A DNA stretch of 64,000 bases from DUPQ01 sp964563155 (GTDB lineage Bacteria > Bacillota > Clostridia > DUPQ01), in assembly GCA_964563155.1 (NCBI GenBank), contig CAZLVL010000008.1, forward strand, positions 1 through 64,000, given 5' to 3'. The position numbers and the translations under genes were made by a program. This document shows, piece after piece, positions 24,381 through 33,750 of the stretch. Under the pieces are notes generated by a model, which worked only from the letters and a program-made list of their open reading frames with translations, searched no databases and was not told the origin of the DNA. The stretch's first letter is position 1. Every line of letters starts with the position of its first letter.

Positions 24381-25079
24381 CTACTTTAATATTCTGAACT
24401 TTCCAACCAAAGGAAGTTCTTTAGCTCTCTTTTTAACCGCATTAATAATTCCATTAATAATGAGGTAGAGCATAACCACTGACCCTGCAAAAGCTATTAA
24501 ATATACTAAAATTAGTAAAATCCAATGAATCATTGAAGCTAATATTAGAAGAATTTGAACAATTATAGCTAGAGCTGTACCAAGTATTGCCAGTATCAAG
24601 CCTTGATTTGCATGGAATCTTGTATATTTGGAATTAGGAAAACAAATCCAAGGTATTAAAACCAACCAACCTAAATATGAGACAACTGATAGTCTTTGGA
24701 ATAGATTAATTTCTTCTTCCTCGTATTCTTGGGTTGTTTCTGTAGTATCACCAAGTTTTTTAAAGAAAGGCTCTTTAGGTTCTTGTGGCACTTGGACTGG
24801 AGCTGCTGCCAAAGGTGGTAAGGGAGCTGGTCCACTAGCTGGAGATGGTGGTGGGCTTGGACTAGGCTGAACAGGGGCAGTTGCTGCTACTGGAGTTCCG
24901 CATACTGCGCAAAACTTAGCTCCCTCTTCTAATTCATTTCCACAATTAACACATTTGTTTGTTGCTTTTACCTCTTCATTAACTTGTTCAACAGCTGGTG
25001 CAGCTTCTAAATTATGACCACAATGGGGACAAAATTTAGCATCAACTTCAACTGGATTATTGCAATTAGGACAATTCAT
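24381..25079 (-). CDS. Double zinc-ribbon DUF4870-like membrane protein
   Basis: 232 aa. Two zinc ribbons open the protein: CPNCNNPV with FCPHCG, then CVNCGNEL with FCAVCG. A Pro/Ala/Ser-rich linker follows (about residues 75-100), and then a membrane domain with three to four helices. The domain's LSVVSYLGWLVLIPW and FHANQGLIL are typical of DUF4870. The start is the ATG at 25079, 8 nt after AGAGGAG; 18 upstream codons lack an SD. Function is unknown; such proteins are often membrane-bound zinc-ribbon factors. It lies next to a second zinc-ribbon membrane gene. Confidence 0.8.
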   Translation of the reverse strand: MNCPNCNNPVEVDAKFCPHCGHNLEAAPAVEQVNEEVKATNKCVNCGNELEEGAKFCAVCGTPVAATAPVQPSPSPPPSPASGPAPLPPLAAAPVQVPQEPKEPFFKKLGDTTETTQEYEEEEINLFQRLSVVSYLGWLVLIPWICFPNSKYTRFHANQGLILAILGTALAIIVQILLILASMIHWILLILVYLIAFAGSVVMLYLIINGIINAVKKRAKELPLVGKFRILK

Positions 25080-25190
25080 TTGAGTTTCTCCTCTCGTAAT
25101 ATGTACTTTTTGGTATATAAAATATATTACCATATAAATTTGGTTTTATTCAACAATTTTAGGTTTTTATTAAACTAAGTGAATTGAAAC

Positions 25191-25841
25191 TTAGTCAATC
25201 TTGAAAAAAAGTGAATTGTTTTCAGGATAGACATACCACTTACTTCCTAGCTTTAAAGCCTTAAGGGAGATTATATAGTCTTCTTTATATCCCTTACCTT
25301 TAAGCTCCATATTAATGGTCAAGGATATAACCTTATTGACCCTTCTTTTTGGGATGGTCCAAGTTTCAAAAAGATAGTCTTTTGCAGAACTTATACGAAA
25401 TTTAGGCCAATACTCTTTTGCCCTAACCTTAAAGCGCAACCTATAATTTTCCCCATGATCATTCATAAAGGTATTGTAAATAGTATCTAGATTTTTTGAG
25501 GCTTCCTCATAAGACAAGTCACCAAAGGATTCTTTTTGATTAAGTAAAAGTTGGGTTTGCTTGGGAAAAGCCTTTAAAAATAGTTCTATATCGTTTTTCT
25601 CTATAGCTCTAAAGTACTTATGTAAAGATTGGTCTAGGCCGAAAATGGAGTTTGAAATCATGGATAGGAGTAAAATTGCTACAATGATAGCTATAAGGGT
25701 AAAGGTAAAATTTCTATTAACATTAAATTTTGTCTTAATCGTAGATACATTTATTTTAACTTCTAGTTTTTGACCACATTCTTCACAGAACCTAGACCCA
25801 AAACTATTAGTACTACCACAAGATTTACAAATCCTAGCCAT
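25191..25841 (-). CDS. Zinc-ribbon protein with a single membrane segment
   Basis: 216 aa. An N-terminal zinc ribbon (CKSCGSTNSFGSRFCEECG, residues 5-23) is followed by a basic linker, one transmembrane helix (about 46-66) and an extracytoplasmic domain of about 150 residues. The layout resembles zinc-ribbon membrane proteins of the TcaA/YvbJ kind, with a ligand domain outside. The ATG at 25841 lies 4 nt after GGAGG, a tight spacing. The function is not known. It is probably a separate unit from the DUF4870 gene, 111 bp downstream. Confidence 0.7.
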   Translation of the reverse strand: MARICKSCGSTNSFGSRFCEECGQKLEVKINVSTIKTKFNVNRNFTFTLIAIIVAILLLSMISNSIFGLDQSLHKYFRAIEKNDIELFLKAFPKQTQLLLNQKESFGDLSYEEASKNLDTIYNTFMNDHGENYRLRFKVRAKEYWPKFRISSAKDYLFETWTIPKRRVNKVISLTINMELKGKGYKEDYIISLKALKLGSKWYVYPENNSLFFKID

Positions 25842-26012
25842 TTTACCTCCAAACAGTGATTTAACCAATTATTATATATATTATAACCGATTATGTGGGA
25901 AATGTAGCTTTGTAATCCATAAGACAAGTTTATATAAATCCTAAAATATGTTAATATTAAAAAAGAAATTTCTTGGACTCTTTCAAGCAAAAGATATATA
26001 TAGAGGAAATAA

Positions 26013-26921
26013 ATGGGACAAAATATGGAAAAGAATATAGTAGATAATATAGATGATAAGGGACAAATGGACATAGTTAGTAACGATTTTAAGGACAAAA
26101 AAAAGATTTTAACAAATGTTTTACTCTTTGGAGCTTTTCCTTTTATCTGTATAGTATTTGGTCTTTTAGGAAAATGGATTTTATTCGGTATAGCCCTATT
26201 TATATATCTTGGTATATTTATATATATTAAACTAGAAAGCATTTGGCTAATTATAACCGGTTATTATGATAAAAAGGGAGACCTTTCCAATGCCCTAAGA
26301 GCCTCTTTTAAGGCTTACAAGAGAAAAAACTCAGACATGAACACTGCTAACATATTTGTATATATGCTTTTAAAAACAGGAAAGTATGAAAAAGCAGAAG
26401 AGGTTATTAAAGATAACACAAAAAGACAGATGACAGAAAACCAATATATAGCCTTTTATTCAAATTATGCCCTAGCCCTTTGGAAACTAAATAAGATTTC
26501 TAAGGCCATAGAAGTTTTTGACGAAGTTTTAGAAAAATTCGAATCCACCTCCATATATGTTTCTTTTGGTACAATTCTTACCTTCTCTGATGATTTAAAT
26601 AAGGCCTTGGAAGTAAATAAAAAAGCTTATGAATACAATTCAGCTAGTAAGGGTATAAAAGATAATTTGGCAACAACATACTTTCTTTTAGGTGATAGAG
26701 ATAGGGCCAAAAGACTTTATGATGAACTTTTAGATGACCCTGCATCCTTTCCAGAAGCCTATTACAACGCTGGTAGAGTTTATCAAGCTATTGGTCAATA
26801 TGATGAAGCTATTAGATTATATAAGCAAGCCTTATCCAAGACCTTTAATGGACTAAGTGCTGTTTCAAGAGATGAAGTTGTTAAAAGAGTGGACTATCTA
26901 AATAGAGGCCAAGGCATATAA
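26013..26921 (+). CDS. Membrane-anchored TPR-repeat protein
   Basis: 302 aa. A charged N-terminal tail of about 30 residues precedes two hydrophobic helices (about 34-76). From about residue 90 to 290 the sequence is all-helical with TPR-like repeats, the clearest being AYYNAGRVYQAIGQYDEAIRLY shortened here to YYNAGRVYQAIGQYDEAI, and NYALALWKLNKISKAIEVF. AGAGGA lies before the ATG. TPRs bind partner proteins, but nothing indicates which. Its last 28 bp overlap the end of the convergent pseudouridine synthase gene. Confidence 0.8.
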   Translation: MGQNMEKNIVDNIDDKGQMDIVSNDFKDKKKILTNVLLFGAFPFICIVFGLLGKWILFGIALFIYLGIFIYIKLESIWLIITGYYDKKGDLSNALRASFKAYKRKNSDMNTANIFVYMLLKTGKYEKAEEVIKDNTKRQMTENQYIAFYSNYALALWKLNKISKAIEVFDEVLEKFESTSIYVSFGTILTFSDDLNKALEVNKKAYEYNSASKGIKDNLATTYFLLGDRDRAKRLYDELLDDPASFPEAYYNAGRVYQAIGQYDEAIRLYKQALSKTFNGLSAVSRDEVVKRVDYLNRGQGI

Positions 26922-27553
26922 GAAAAAGAGGGAAACCTTTTAAATTCCATATATTTATTAGTTACTGGATGCATAAAACCTAATTCGCTGGCAAATAGAG
27001 CAATATTTCCCTTAGGTCCTTTTCCGTATTTCATGTCTCCAAATATGGGATGACCCAAATGGGCCAATTGGACTCGGATTTGATGGTGTCTACCAGTTTT
27101 AAGCTCTACTTCCAATAGAGAAAGATTCTTTTTTGTTGCTAGGACATCAAAAGATAATTCAGCATACTTAGCCCCTTCTTGGTCAGCTTTAACCACAAAG
27201 GAGGTATTAGTTTTATGGTTTTTAAGAAGATAATCTTTAAGTACCATGGAATCTTTTTCAATTTGACCTTCTACAACAGCCAAGTACTTTCTTCTCATCT
27301 GCCCTTTTCTAATACTATCACTTAACCTTGCAGCAGCCTTTGAAGTTTTTGCAAAGACCATAAGACCACCCACTGGCCTATCTAATCTATGAACAAGGGC
27401 GATAAAAACATTGCCTGGCTTATTTTCCTTCTCTTTTATATATCCCTTTACTTGGTTTAAAAGATCAAAATCCTTTGAACTATCTTCCATGACTGGCTGA
27501 TTGGGATCTTTTACTAGAACGATTATGTGGTTGTCTTGATATACAATATCCAA
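26894..27553 (-). CDS. RluA-family RNA pseudouridine synthase
   Basis: This 219-aa enzyme isomerises uridine in rRNA or tRNA. The catalytic Asp lies in the RluA signature HRLDRPVGGLMVFAK (the family usually has HRLD-x-x-T/V-S/G-G). Later conserved parts are ELKTGRHHQIRVQLAHLGHPIFGD and KYG. There is no S4 domain, so this is a short RluA/RluC-like type. The start codon is TTG at 27553, 5 nt after AGAGG. The target uridine cannot be assigned. Confidence 0.92.
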   Translation of the reverse strand: MDIVYQDNHIIVLVKDPNQPVMEDSSKDFDLLNQVKGYIKEKENKPGNVFIALVHRLDRPVGGLMVFAKTSKAAARLSDSIRKGQMRRKYLAVVEGQIEKDSMVLKDYLLKNHKTNTSFVVKADQEGAKYAELSFDVLATKKNLSLLEVELKTGRHHQIRVQLAHLGHPIFGDMKYGKGPKGNIALFASELGFMHPVTNKYMEFKRFPSFSYMPWPLFR

Positions 27554-27679
27554 TGCTACCTCTATCTTAAAAAATCTAAAATAATTCTATTACAGACCCA
27601 ACCTTTAGTAAAGAAGGGTTTTTCTCTTTACTTACTTGATTTATGTTATTATGTTAGTAGTAATCATTTGGAGGCTAAA

Positions 27680-28696
27680 ATGGATTCTAGAACAAGAGTA
27701 ATCAATGTGTTAAATCACAAAAGCGTGGACCGTTTCCCCCGTGCCCTTTGGGACTTACCCAATGTTAAAATTTTAAAGCCAAAAGAACATGAATTAATGT
27801 TTTCTACCCTAGAAAGAGACACCATAAATCCAAGAGTTGGCTTTGCAACAAGTAGGTATCAAAAAGGTCTTGTACACCGTATGCCTAGATATACTGATGA
27901 ATTTGGTTGTACTTTTAAAGTTGCAGAAGAAGGGGTAGTTGGAGAGGTAAAGGACCCCATTTTTAGAAATCTTGATGATATTGATAGATACATCATGCCC
28001 TTTGAAATTCTTGAAACAATAGATAAAGATGAAATAAACAGACAATGTGCTGATACTAACAAATTTACTTTAGTAAGCACCCACATAAGACCCTTTGAAA
28101 GATTACAGTTTATGAGAGGAACAGAGGATCTTTTTGTTGATTTAGCCATGGAAGAAGAAAAGATTTTAAAGCTTCTTAAACGCCTTCATCACTTTTACAT
28201 GAAAGAATTAGAGATTTTAACAGACACAGACGTAGATGGTTTTTCCTTTATGGATGATTGGGGCTCTCAAGTATCACTGTTAATTAATCCTCAAATGTGG
28301 AGAGAGCTTTTCAAACCTCTTTACAAGGACTACTGTGATTTAGCTCGTTCTAGAGGTAAATACATATTTTTCCACTCAGATGGCTTTATTGAAGAGATTT
28401 ATCCTGATTTAATAGAAATTGGTATAGATGCTATTAACTCTCAACTATTTTGTATGGATATTGAAAAGTTAGTAGACCTATATGGTGACAAGGTCTGTTT
28501 CTGGGGAGAGATTGATAGACAATATATTCTTCCCTTTGGCAGTGTTGAAGATGTTAAAAAAGCAGTGGATAGGGTTGCTGATGCAATCATTGCTAAAAAT
28601 GGCAAAAGAACTGGAGCCTTTGCCCAGTGCGAATGGAATGCTGTAGATCCTGTGGAAAATATTAAAGCAGTATTTGATCAATGGGATACAAAGTAG
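27680..28696 (+). CDS. UroD-superfamily protein (probable methyltransferase-like)
   Basis: This 338-aa protein has the uroporphyrinogen-decarboxylase TIM-barrel fold: N-terminal SRTRVINVLNHKSVDRFPR, and later FSFMDDWGSQ, FFHSDG and GIDAINSQ. In corrinoid methyltransferases of this superfamily zinc is held by H-x-C plus a distal Cys. Here that site reads H-S-D, so the usual zinc ligand is not conserved. It is unlikely to be the haem enzyme HemE, because no haem genes are near. The ATG at 27680 is 5 nt after TTGGAGG. It may be a demethylase or a sugar/organic-acid enzyme of an uncharacterised clade. Confidence 0.75.
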   Translation: MDSRTRVINVLNHKSVDRFPRALWDLPNVKILKPKEHELMFSTLERDTINPRVGFATSRYQKGLVHRMPRYTDEFGCTFKVAEEGVVGEVKDPIFRNLDDIDRYIMPFEILETIDKDEINRQCADTNKFTLVSTHIRPFERLQFMRGTEDLFVDLAMEEEKILKLLKRLHHFYMKELEILTDTDVDGFSFMDDWGSQVSLLINPQMWRELFKPLYKDYCDLARSRGKYIFFHSDGFIEEIYPDLIEIGIDAINSQLFCMDIEKLVDLYGDKVCFWGEIDRQYILPFGSVEDVKKAVDRVADAIIAKNGKRTGAFAQCEWNAVDPVENIKAVFDQWDTK

Positions 28697-28714
28697 GATT
28701 GTAGTAAAAAAATA

Positions 28715-29269
28715 TTAATATTCAATACCCCTTCTCCCAGAAATGTTCTTGGTAAAGGGGTGTTTTATTGCCTTTAAATCTGATACATAGTCAGCTATAT
28801 CAATTAGTTCTTGACTTGCTCTTCTTCCGCTTAATAGAACCTCTAGTTTTTTAGGTTTATCTCTTAAAAAATCCAGAAGTTCTTTATTAGATATTATATC
28901 TAGGCTTACAAGACCTAGTATTTCATCTAATATGAGCATGTCATACTTATCTGGATTTTCCTTTATTTCCTCTACAAGTGCTAAAAAGGCATTTTTATGT
29001 TCTTTTGCATAAGCCTCTTTTTCTTCATCAGACATGTAGTAATAGAAGGTCTTTGAAGTACAAACTCTTTTTAGGTCCAAGTTTTTTAAGTCTTGTAATA
29101 CATTAATCTCGCCTGAGTTTTGCCCCTTTTGAAATTGAATAAAATAGACTTTCATCTTTTGTCCCAAGGCTCTTATGGCACTTCCTATACAAATTGAAGT
29201 CTTGCCTTTACCGTCTCCAGTATATATGTGGATTAAACCAATATTTTCATCTATCTTTTTATTGTTCAT
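28715..29269 (-). CDS. cobO: Cob(I)alamin adenosyltransferase, CobO/BtuR type
   Basis: This 184-aa enzyme transfers the adenosyl group from ATP to cob(I)alamin to give coenzyme B12. The unusual P-loop TGDGKGKTS is at residues 17-25. LILDEILGLVSLDII and LSGRRASQELIDIADYVSDL complete the CobO pattern. It overlaps the end of the PBP2 gene by 11 bp, placing it as the last member of the cell-shape operon, away from other cobalamin genes. Its presence, with the activation factor at 3441, indicates a corrinoid-using organism. Confidence 0.93.
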   Translation of the reverse strand: MNNKKIDENIGLIHIYTGDGKGKTSICIGSAIRALGQKMKVYFIQFQKGQNSGEINVLQDLKNLDLKRVCTSKTFYYYMSDEEKEAYAKEHKNAFLALVEEIKENPDKYDMLILDEILGLVSLDIISNKELLDFLRDKPKKLEVLLSGRRASQELIDIADYVSDLKAIKHPFTKNISGRRGIEY

Positions 29270-31355
29270 TTTTCACCAAGGTATCATCGATAATTTCTTC
29301 TTCTAGCTCTATATCAAAATATGAGTTGAATATTCTCATTATGGCAGGAACAGTATATGAGCCCCAAACTCCCTTTTCAATAATAACTCCAACTGCAATT
29401 TCTGGTTCATAAGCTGGAGCATAGGCTATGGAAAGACCATTAGATGAAGAGTAGGACTCATAACCTGTTTCGGCGGTTCCAGTCTTTGCAGCTACTTCTA
29501 AAGGATATTTGGCAAATACTCTTTTAGCTGTACCTTCTTTTGCTACAAGTACCATAGACTCTCTAATAATATCATCGGTTTCCTTGCTAATGCCAATGTC
29601 TTTGTAGTCTTGGTTAGGGCTATATATTAGATTTCCTTCTTGGTCTAAAATCTTTAGTATTACATGAGGGGTATATTGCTTACCACCAGAGGCCAAGGTG
29701 GCTGCATATGAAGCTATTTGAACTGGGGTAAAACTGTTATACAACTGTCCTGTTGCAGTTTGGGCAGTGTCTGCTATCCACCAAGGTTCTTCAAAGGCCT
29801 GCTGTTTATAGTCTCTACCACTTACAATTCCTCTGCTTTCTCCTGGTAAATCAATTCCAGTTCTAACACCTAGATTAAAGGCTCTACTCCAAACATTCAG
29901 TTCATCTATTCCAATATCCAAACCTAACTTATTAAAAAATAGGTTACAAGATTGCTCTAGGGCTGTTACAACATTAATTTTTCCATGCCAACTCAAGCAA
30001 GAAAAGGAGTGGCCTCCTATTTCTTCTTTCATCTTACACTCTATTTTAGTATCTATATTTATAGCTCTGTTTTCTAGGCCAGCAACTGCTACTAAAGGCT
30101 TAAAGATAGAACCAGGAGTGTATAGGGCTTGTATTGCCCTATTAAACATAGGAGTGTTTACTTCGTCTAAAATGACTTCTGCTCTTTTTTCTATGGACTC
30201 AGGGTCATTGTTTATGAACCAGGAGGGGTCAAAGTACTTGTTGTTTGCACAAGCTAGGATTTCACCATTATTTACATTTTGGACAACAGCTACAGCTGCA
30301 TTTGCATCACCAAAGTTCTTTTCAAAGTCAGCTTTAGCAATTATTTCTTCTATAGTTACCTCTAGAGCATCTAAGGCAGCCTCTTGTAAATCTAAATCTA
30401 TTGTTAGATAAACATCAGCCCCATCTACTGGATTTTCTCCTTCAATAACAGATAAGATATTTCCAGACACATCTGTATCTACAATAGCATAGCCCTTTTT
30501 GCCCTTTAAGTAGTCTTCACAATAAAGTTCAATGCCCATCTTTCCTATCATATAGTCTTCTTTTAGACTTTCATCTTGGGCCATTTCGCTTTCAGAAACT
30601 CTGCCAATGTAGCCAATGATATGGGAGATAAGGGCTGCTTTTTCTGAATAAACCCTAACATAGCTTTGTCTAAAAGAAACACCACCTAACCTGTGTTTAT
30701 TCTCTGTTATATGGGCTAGGGTATCTAAAGAAACATCAGTAGCTATTTCAATATAACCATTTAGGTAGTCTGGTCTCATTTTTTGGATTTCATATCTAAA
30801 GCTTATAATTTTATAGGCATCTAGGTCTGAGTAGGATTTATCAACAAAGAAAAAACTTCTCAAAAAAAGGAAAAACTCATAAGGGTCGTAAATTACCTTG
30901 TTTTCAGCTATAGAAAATAGGTCTTTTCTGGTTTGCCAGGCTTGCAAATCTTCATCGGTCCATTTTTCATTAAAGACAAAGGTTTCAAATTCTTGATTAT
31001 ATTCTAAGGCTGTAGAAAGACTTCTTTTAAAGTTCTCATTGTTTTTAGTTAAAAGGTCGTACAAGAATAACAAGGTGGGATTTAGGTTATCACTAGCAGT
31101 AAAAGCCTTGGTCAAATAGACATTGGTACATTCCCTGTTATAGGCAAGAAGAGTTCCATTTCTATCATAAATGTTTCCCCTTTTAGCCTCTATTTCATAA
31201 CTTCTCTCTATTTTTACTGAGCTTTGAGTAATGTATAGTTTACCGTCAATAATTTGCAGCTTATATAATTGGCCAACAAAAATGGTCATTATTAAGATCA
31301 TGACTATTGCAAAAAGCAAATAACGATTTTTAATTATTCTGTTTATGCTGTCCAT
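29259..31355 (-). CDS. mrdA: Class B penicillin-binding protein 2 (elongasome transpeptidase)
   Basis: 698 aa. An N-terminal membrane anchor (about residues 12-30) is followed by the class B dimerisation domain, beginning EAKRGNIYDRNG, and the transpeptidase domain. The three active-site motifs are intact: S416-x-x-K419 in PGSIFKPL, S469-C-N471, and K624-T-G626 in AAKTGTAETG. Directly after mreD (26-bp overlap), it is the expected partner of the MreBCD-RodA complex in side-wall peptidoglycan synthesis. The nearest SD (AAAAGGAG) is 14 nt from the ATG, a wide gap, but no other start codon fits. Confidence 0.95.
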   Translation of the reverse strand: MDSINRIIKNRYLLFAIVMILIMTIFVGQLYKLQIIDGKLYITQSSVKIERSYEIEAKRGNIYDRNGTLLAYNRECTNVYLTKAFTASDNLNPTLLFLYDLLTKNNENFKRSLSTALEYNQEFETFVFNEKWTDEDLQAWQTRKDLFSIAENKVIYDPYEFFLFLRSFFFVDKSYSDLDAYKIISFRYEIQKMRPDYLNGYIEIATDVSLDTLAHITENKHRLGGVSFRQSYVRVYSEKAALISHIIGYIGRVSESEMAQDESLKEDYMIGKMGIELYCEDYLKGKKGYAIVDTDVSGNILSVIEGENPVDGADVYLTIDLDLQEAALDALEVTIEEIIAKADFEKNFGDANAAVAVVQNVNNGEILACANNKYFDPSWFINNDPESIEKRAEVILDEVNTPMFNRAIQALYTPGSIFKPLVAVAGLENRAINIDTKIECKMKEEIGGHSFSCLSWHGKINVVTALEQSCNLFFNKLGLDIGIDELNVWSRAFNLGVRTGIDLPGESRGIVSGRDYKQQAFEEPWWIADTAQTATGQLYNSFTPVQIASYAATLASGGKQYTPHVILKILDQEGNLIYSPNQDYKDIGISKETDDIIRESMVLVAKEGTAKRVFAKYPLEVAAKTGTAETGYESYSSSNGLSIAYAPAYEPEIAVGVIIEKGVWGSYTVPAIMRIFNSYFDIELEEEIIDDTLVKNEQ

Positions 31356-31863
31356 ATAAAAGTCGTTTACTCCTTTTTGCGTATGTATTATTTATGATAA
31401 AAAAGATTACAGTAAGAACAAAGACAAGACTAGCTGTATATGTGGCACTAAATAGGGCTTCTTTTCCATAGAGGAAAAATCTGGAATAAAACTCTTTAAA
31501 TCCCACATTTAATAAAAGTGCGTACAAGCTTCTTAAAAATGATAAACCCCAGGCTGATATGGTTAAAATAATCATATTTTCTCTTTCAAAGTGCTTTGCC
31601 AAGGTAATAGCCCCAAAAGATGCAAGAAAACAGAAAAGAGTTACCGGCCCTATAAAACTACTATAGAGCAAATCATATATAAAGCCACTGGCTGAAAATA
31701 TGATTATGGTTTGATTGTCCTTTTTACCCATGGCAGCTAACATAAGTAAGACTAACAAGAGGTTAGGATAAGCTGGCCCTATGGATAACCATTTAAATAT
31801 GTAGGGCTCAAATATTAGAATAATGCATATAAATAAGTATGTATACCACTTGTAACTGTACAT
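31330..31863 (-). CDS. mreD: Rod shape-determining protein MreD
   Basis: This 177-aa protein has five to six hydrophobic helices and little soluble sequence, as MreD proteins do. Its order between mreC and the PBP gene is diagnostic. GFIYDLLYSSFIGPVTLFCF matches the most conserved part of the family. The SD is weak. It overlaps the PBP2 start, suggesting coupled translation. Confidence 0.9.
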   Translation of the reverse strand: MYSYKWYTYLFICIILIFEPYIFKWLSIGPAYPNLLLVLLMLAAMGKKDNQTIIIFSASGFIYDLLYSSFIGPVTLFCFLASFGAITLAKHFERENMIILTISAWGLSFLRSLYALLLNVGFKEFYSRFFLYGKEALFSATYTASLVFVLTVIFFIINNTYAKRSKRLLYGQHKQNN

Positions 31864-31869
31864 TTGATT

Positions 31870-32703
31870 CTATTGCTCTTTTTCCATCAATAAAAAAACC
31901 TTGTCTATGGAATAAAAGTCTACATAGGGCTCTAGCACCCCAAACTGCTCATTGGTTGTTTCATCATTAAAAACTTCCACAATTATTCCTACGAAAATTC
32001 CCTTGGGATAAATGCCTCCAAAACCACTGGTTTCTACCACATCACCCACTTCTATTATAACATTGTCAGCTATATTAGTTATAAGGCACTTTCCTGCCTC
32101 TTTATACCTAATATCTCCAACAATATTTACATGACCCCCCTCTGGTTTTGAAATCCAACCACTTATTCCCATAGTTTCATCAATAATCGGAACGATTATA
32201 GATGTGGTGTAGGTCATGGAATGGACCCTACCATAAAGGGTGTTGTTGGCAGCTAAAACAGGTAAATCGAACTTTACCTGGTCTTTTTCTCCAACATCAA
32301 TTTTATACCTGTATATGTGATTTCCAGGATCTGCCCCCATTATGTTGGCACCTAGAATATCATAGCCTTCAAAGATATTTTTTAATTTAATAGCTTCTCT
32401 TAAAAGTTGATTTTCTTCGTCTAAGAGAGAAAGAGCTGCATTTTTTTCCTTTAAAATCTGGTTTTCCAGTTCTAATTCCTTGCTTTTTTCCAAAAGCTCA
32501 CTGTACTGTATCCTAGTTATATTTCTTTCTTTGAAATACTCTTCGATACCGTTAATTTTCTTTTGCACCCACGAAACAGGAATGGTCACTATATTCCTGA
32601 TTATATTTACCTTGCTGTAACGATTTATGGATAAAACAGCTACAATTAGTAATATTAAAACTACAAGTGCAATCTGAAATTTTCTGTTTTTCAGAAATTT
32701 CAA
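31870..32703 (-). CDS. mreC: Rod shape-determining protein MreC
   Basis: 277 aa with one N-terminal transmembrane helix (about residues 10-28). A coiled-coil segment (about 58-98, KSKELELENQILKEKNAAL) is followed by the periplasmic-type beta-barrel domain. The family sequence YGRVHSMTYTTSIIVPIID is present. MreC links cytoplasmic MreB to the PBP2-RodA synthase. The start codon is TTG at 32703, 6 nt after AGGAG. Confidence 0.93.
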   Translation of the reverse strand: MKFLKNRKFQIALVVLILLIVAVLSINRYSKVNIIRNIVTIPVSWVQKKINGIEEYFKERNITRIQYSELLEKSKELELENQILKEKNAALSLLDEENQLLREAIKLKNIFEGYDILGANIMGADPGNHIYRYKIDVGEKDQVKFDLPVLAANNTLYGRVHSMTYTTSIIVPIIDETMGISGWISKPEGGHVNIVGDIRYKEAGKCLITNIADNVIIEVGDVVETSGFGGIYPKGIFVGIIVEVFNDETTNEQFGVLEPYVDFYSIDKVFLLMEKEQ

Positions 32704-32712
32704 GTTCTGCTC

Positions 32713-33723
32713 CTATACCTTTGTTATACCTTTAAAATAATCCAGTTTAGTTAGCATTTTACCTGTACCAATAGCCACGCACTCTAAGGGTTTATCCGCT
32801 ACTTTTACTGGTATATTTCCTGTTTTTTCACTTAAATATGCATCTAGTCCAGATATAAGGGCTCCACCCCCACTTAAAACAATACCATTTGCCATAACGT
32901 CTGCTGTTAGCTCTGGCGGTGTTAGTTCTAGTGTCGCTCTTATAGCTTCTAAAATTTCAGAAAAGATTGGTTGCATTGCCTCTCTTATTTCATCTGAATT
33001 AAGAGTGAGATTAACGGGTAGTCCTTGGTCGGCATTTCTTCCTCTAATCATCATGGTCTTAATCTCATCAAAGCCCATAGCATTTCCAATATTAACCTTT
33101 AGGTCTTCAGCAGTTCTTGCCCCTATTAGCACCCTGTACTTCTTTTTAACATACTGGGTAATTAATTCATCAAAGGTATCACCTGCTGATCTGAGAGTTT
33201 GGCTATTTACAATATTGCCCATGGAGATAACTGCAACCTCTGTAGTACCTCCTCCAATATCAATAATCATATTGCCGGTAGGTTCAAAAACTGGTAAACC
33301 AGCTCCTACAGCTGCCATCAAACTTTCTTCAGGATCAAATATTTCTTTAGCACCTGATTCTAAGCCTGCTTCAATAACCGCTTTTCTTTCTACCTTTGTA
33401 ACCCCTGCAGGTACACAAATAACCATAGATGGTTTAGATAGAATAGCTCTTCCTACAGCCTTTTTAATAAACTGCTTTAACATTCCCAAGGTTCCTTGGT
33501 AGTCAGCTATTACCCCATCTCTTAAGGGCTTAACAGTTATAATGTTTTGTGGGGTCCTACCCAACATCGCCCTAGCATCGTTACCAACCGCTACGACTTT
33601 TCTTGTTTTTGCTTCCATAGCAACAACTGAAGGTTCTCTTAAAATAACCCCCTTGTTGCGCTCGTAAATAAGGGTGTTAGCTGTTCCTAAGTCTATACCT
33701 ATATCTCTGCCGAATAATGACAT
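32713..33723 (-). CDS. mreB: Rod shape-determining actin MreB
   Basis: This 336-aa bacterial actin polymerises on the membrane and guides wall synthesis. The phosphate-1 loop GIDLGTANTLIY is near residue 8, the phosphate-2 loop is DIGGGTTEVAVIS, and the adenosine motif is GGGALI. The length and position before mreC mark it as MreB rather than a stand-alone Mbl. It follows radC by 27 bp. Confidence 0.96.
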   Translation of the reverse strand: MSLFGRDIGIDLGTANTLIYERNKGVILREPSVVAMEAKTRKVVAVGNDARAMLGRTPQNIITVKPLRDGVIADYQGTLGMLKQFIKKAVGRAILSKPSMVICVPAGVTKVERKAVIEAGLESGAKEIFDPEESLMAAVGAGLPVFEPTGNMIIDIGGGTTEVAVISMGNIVNSQTLRSAGDTFDELITQYVKKKYRVLIGARTAEDLKVNIGNAMGFDEIKTMMIRGRNADQGLPVNLTLNSDEIREAMQPIFSEILEAIRATLELTPPELTADVMANGIVLSGGGALISGLDAYLSEKTGNIPVKVADKPLECVAIGTGKMLTKLDYFKGITKV

Positions 33724-33750
33724 ACTTTATCTTTCCTTTCATTTAATCTA

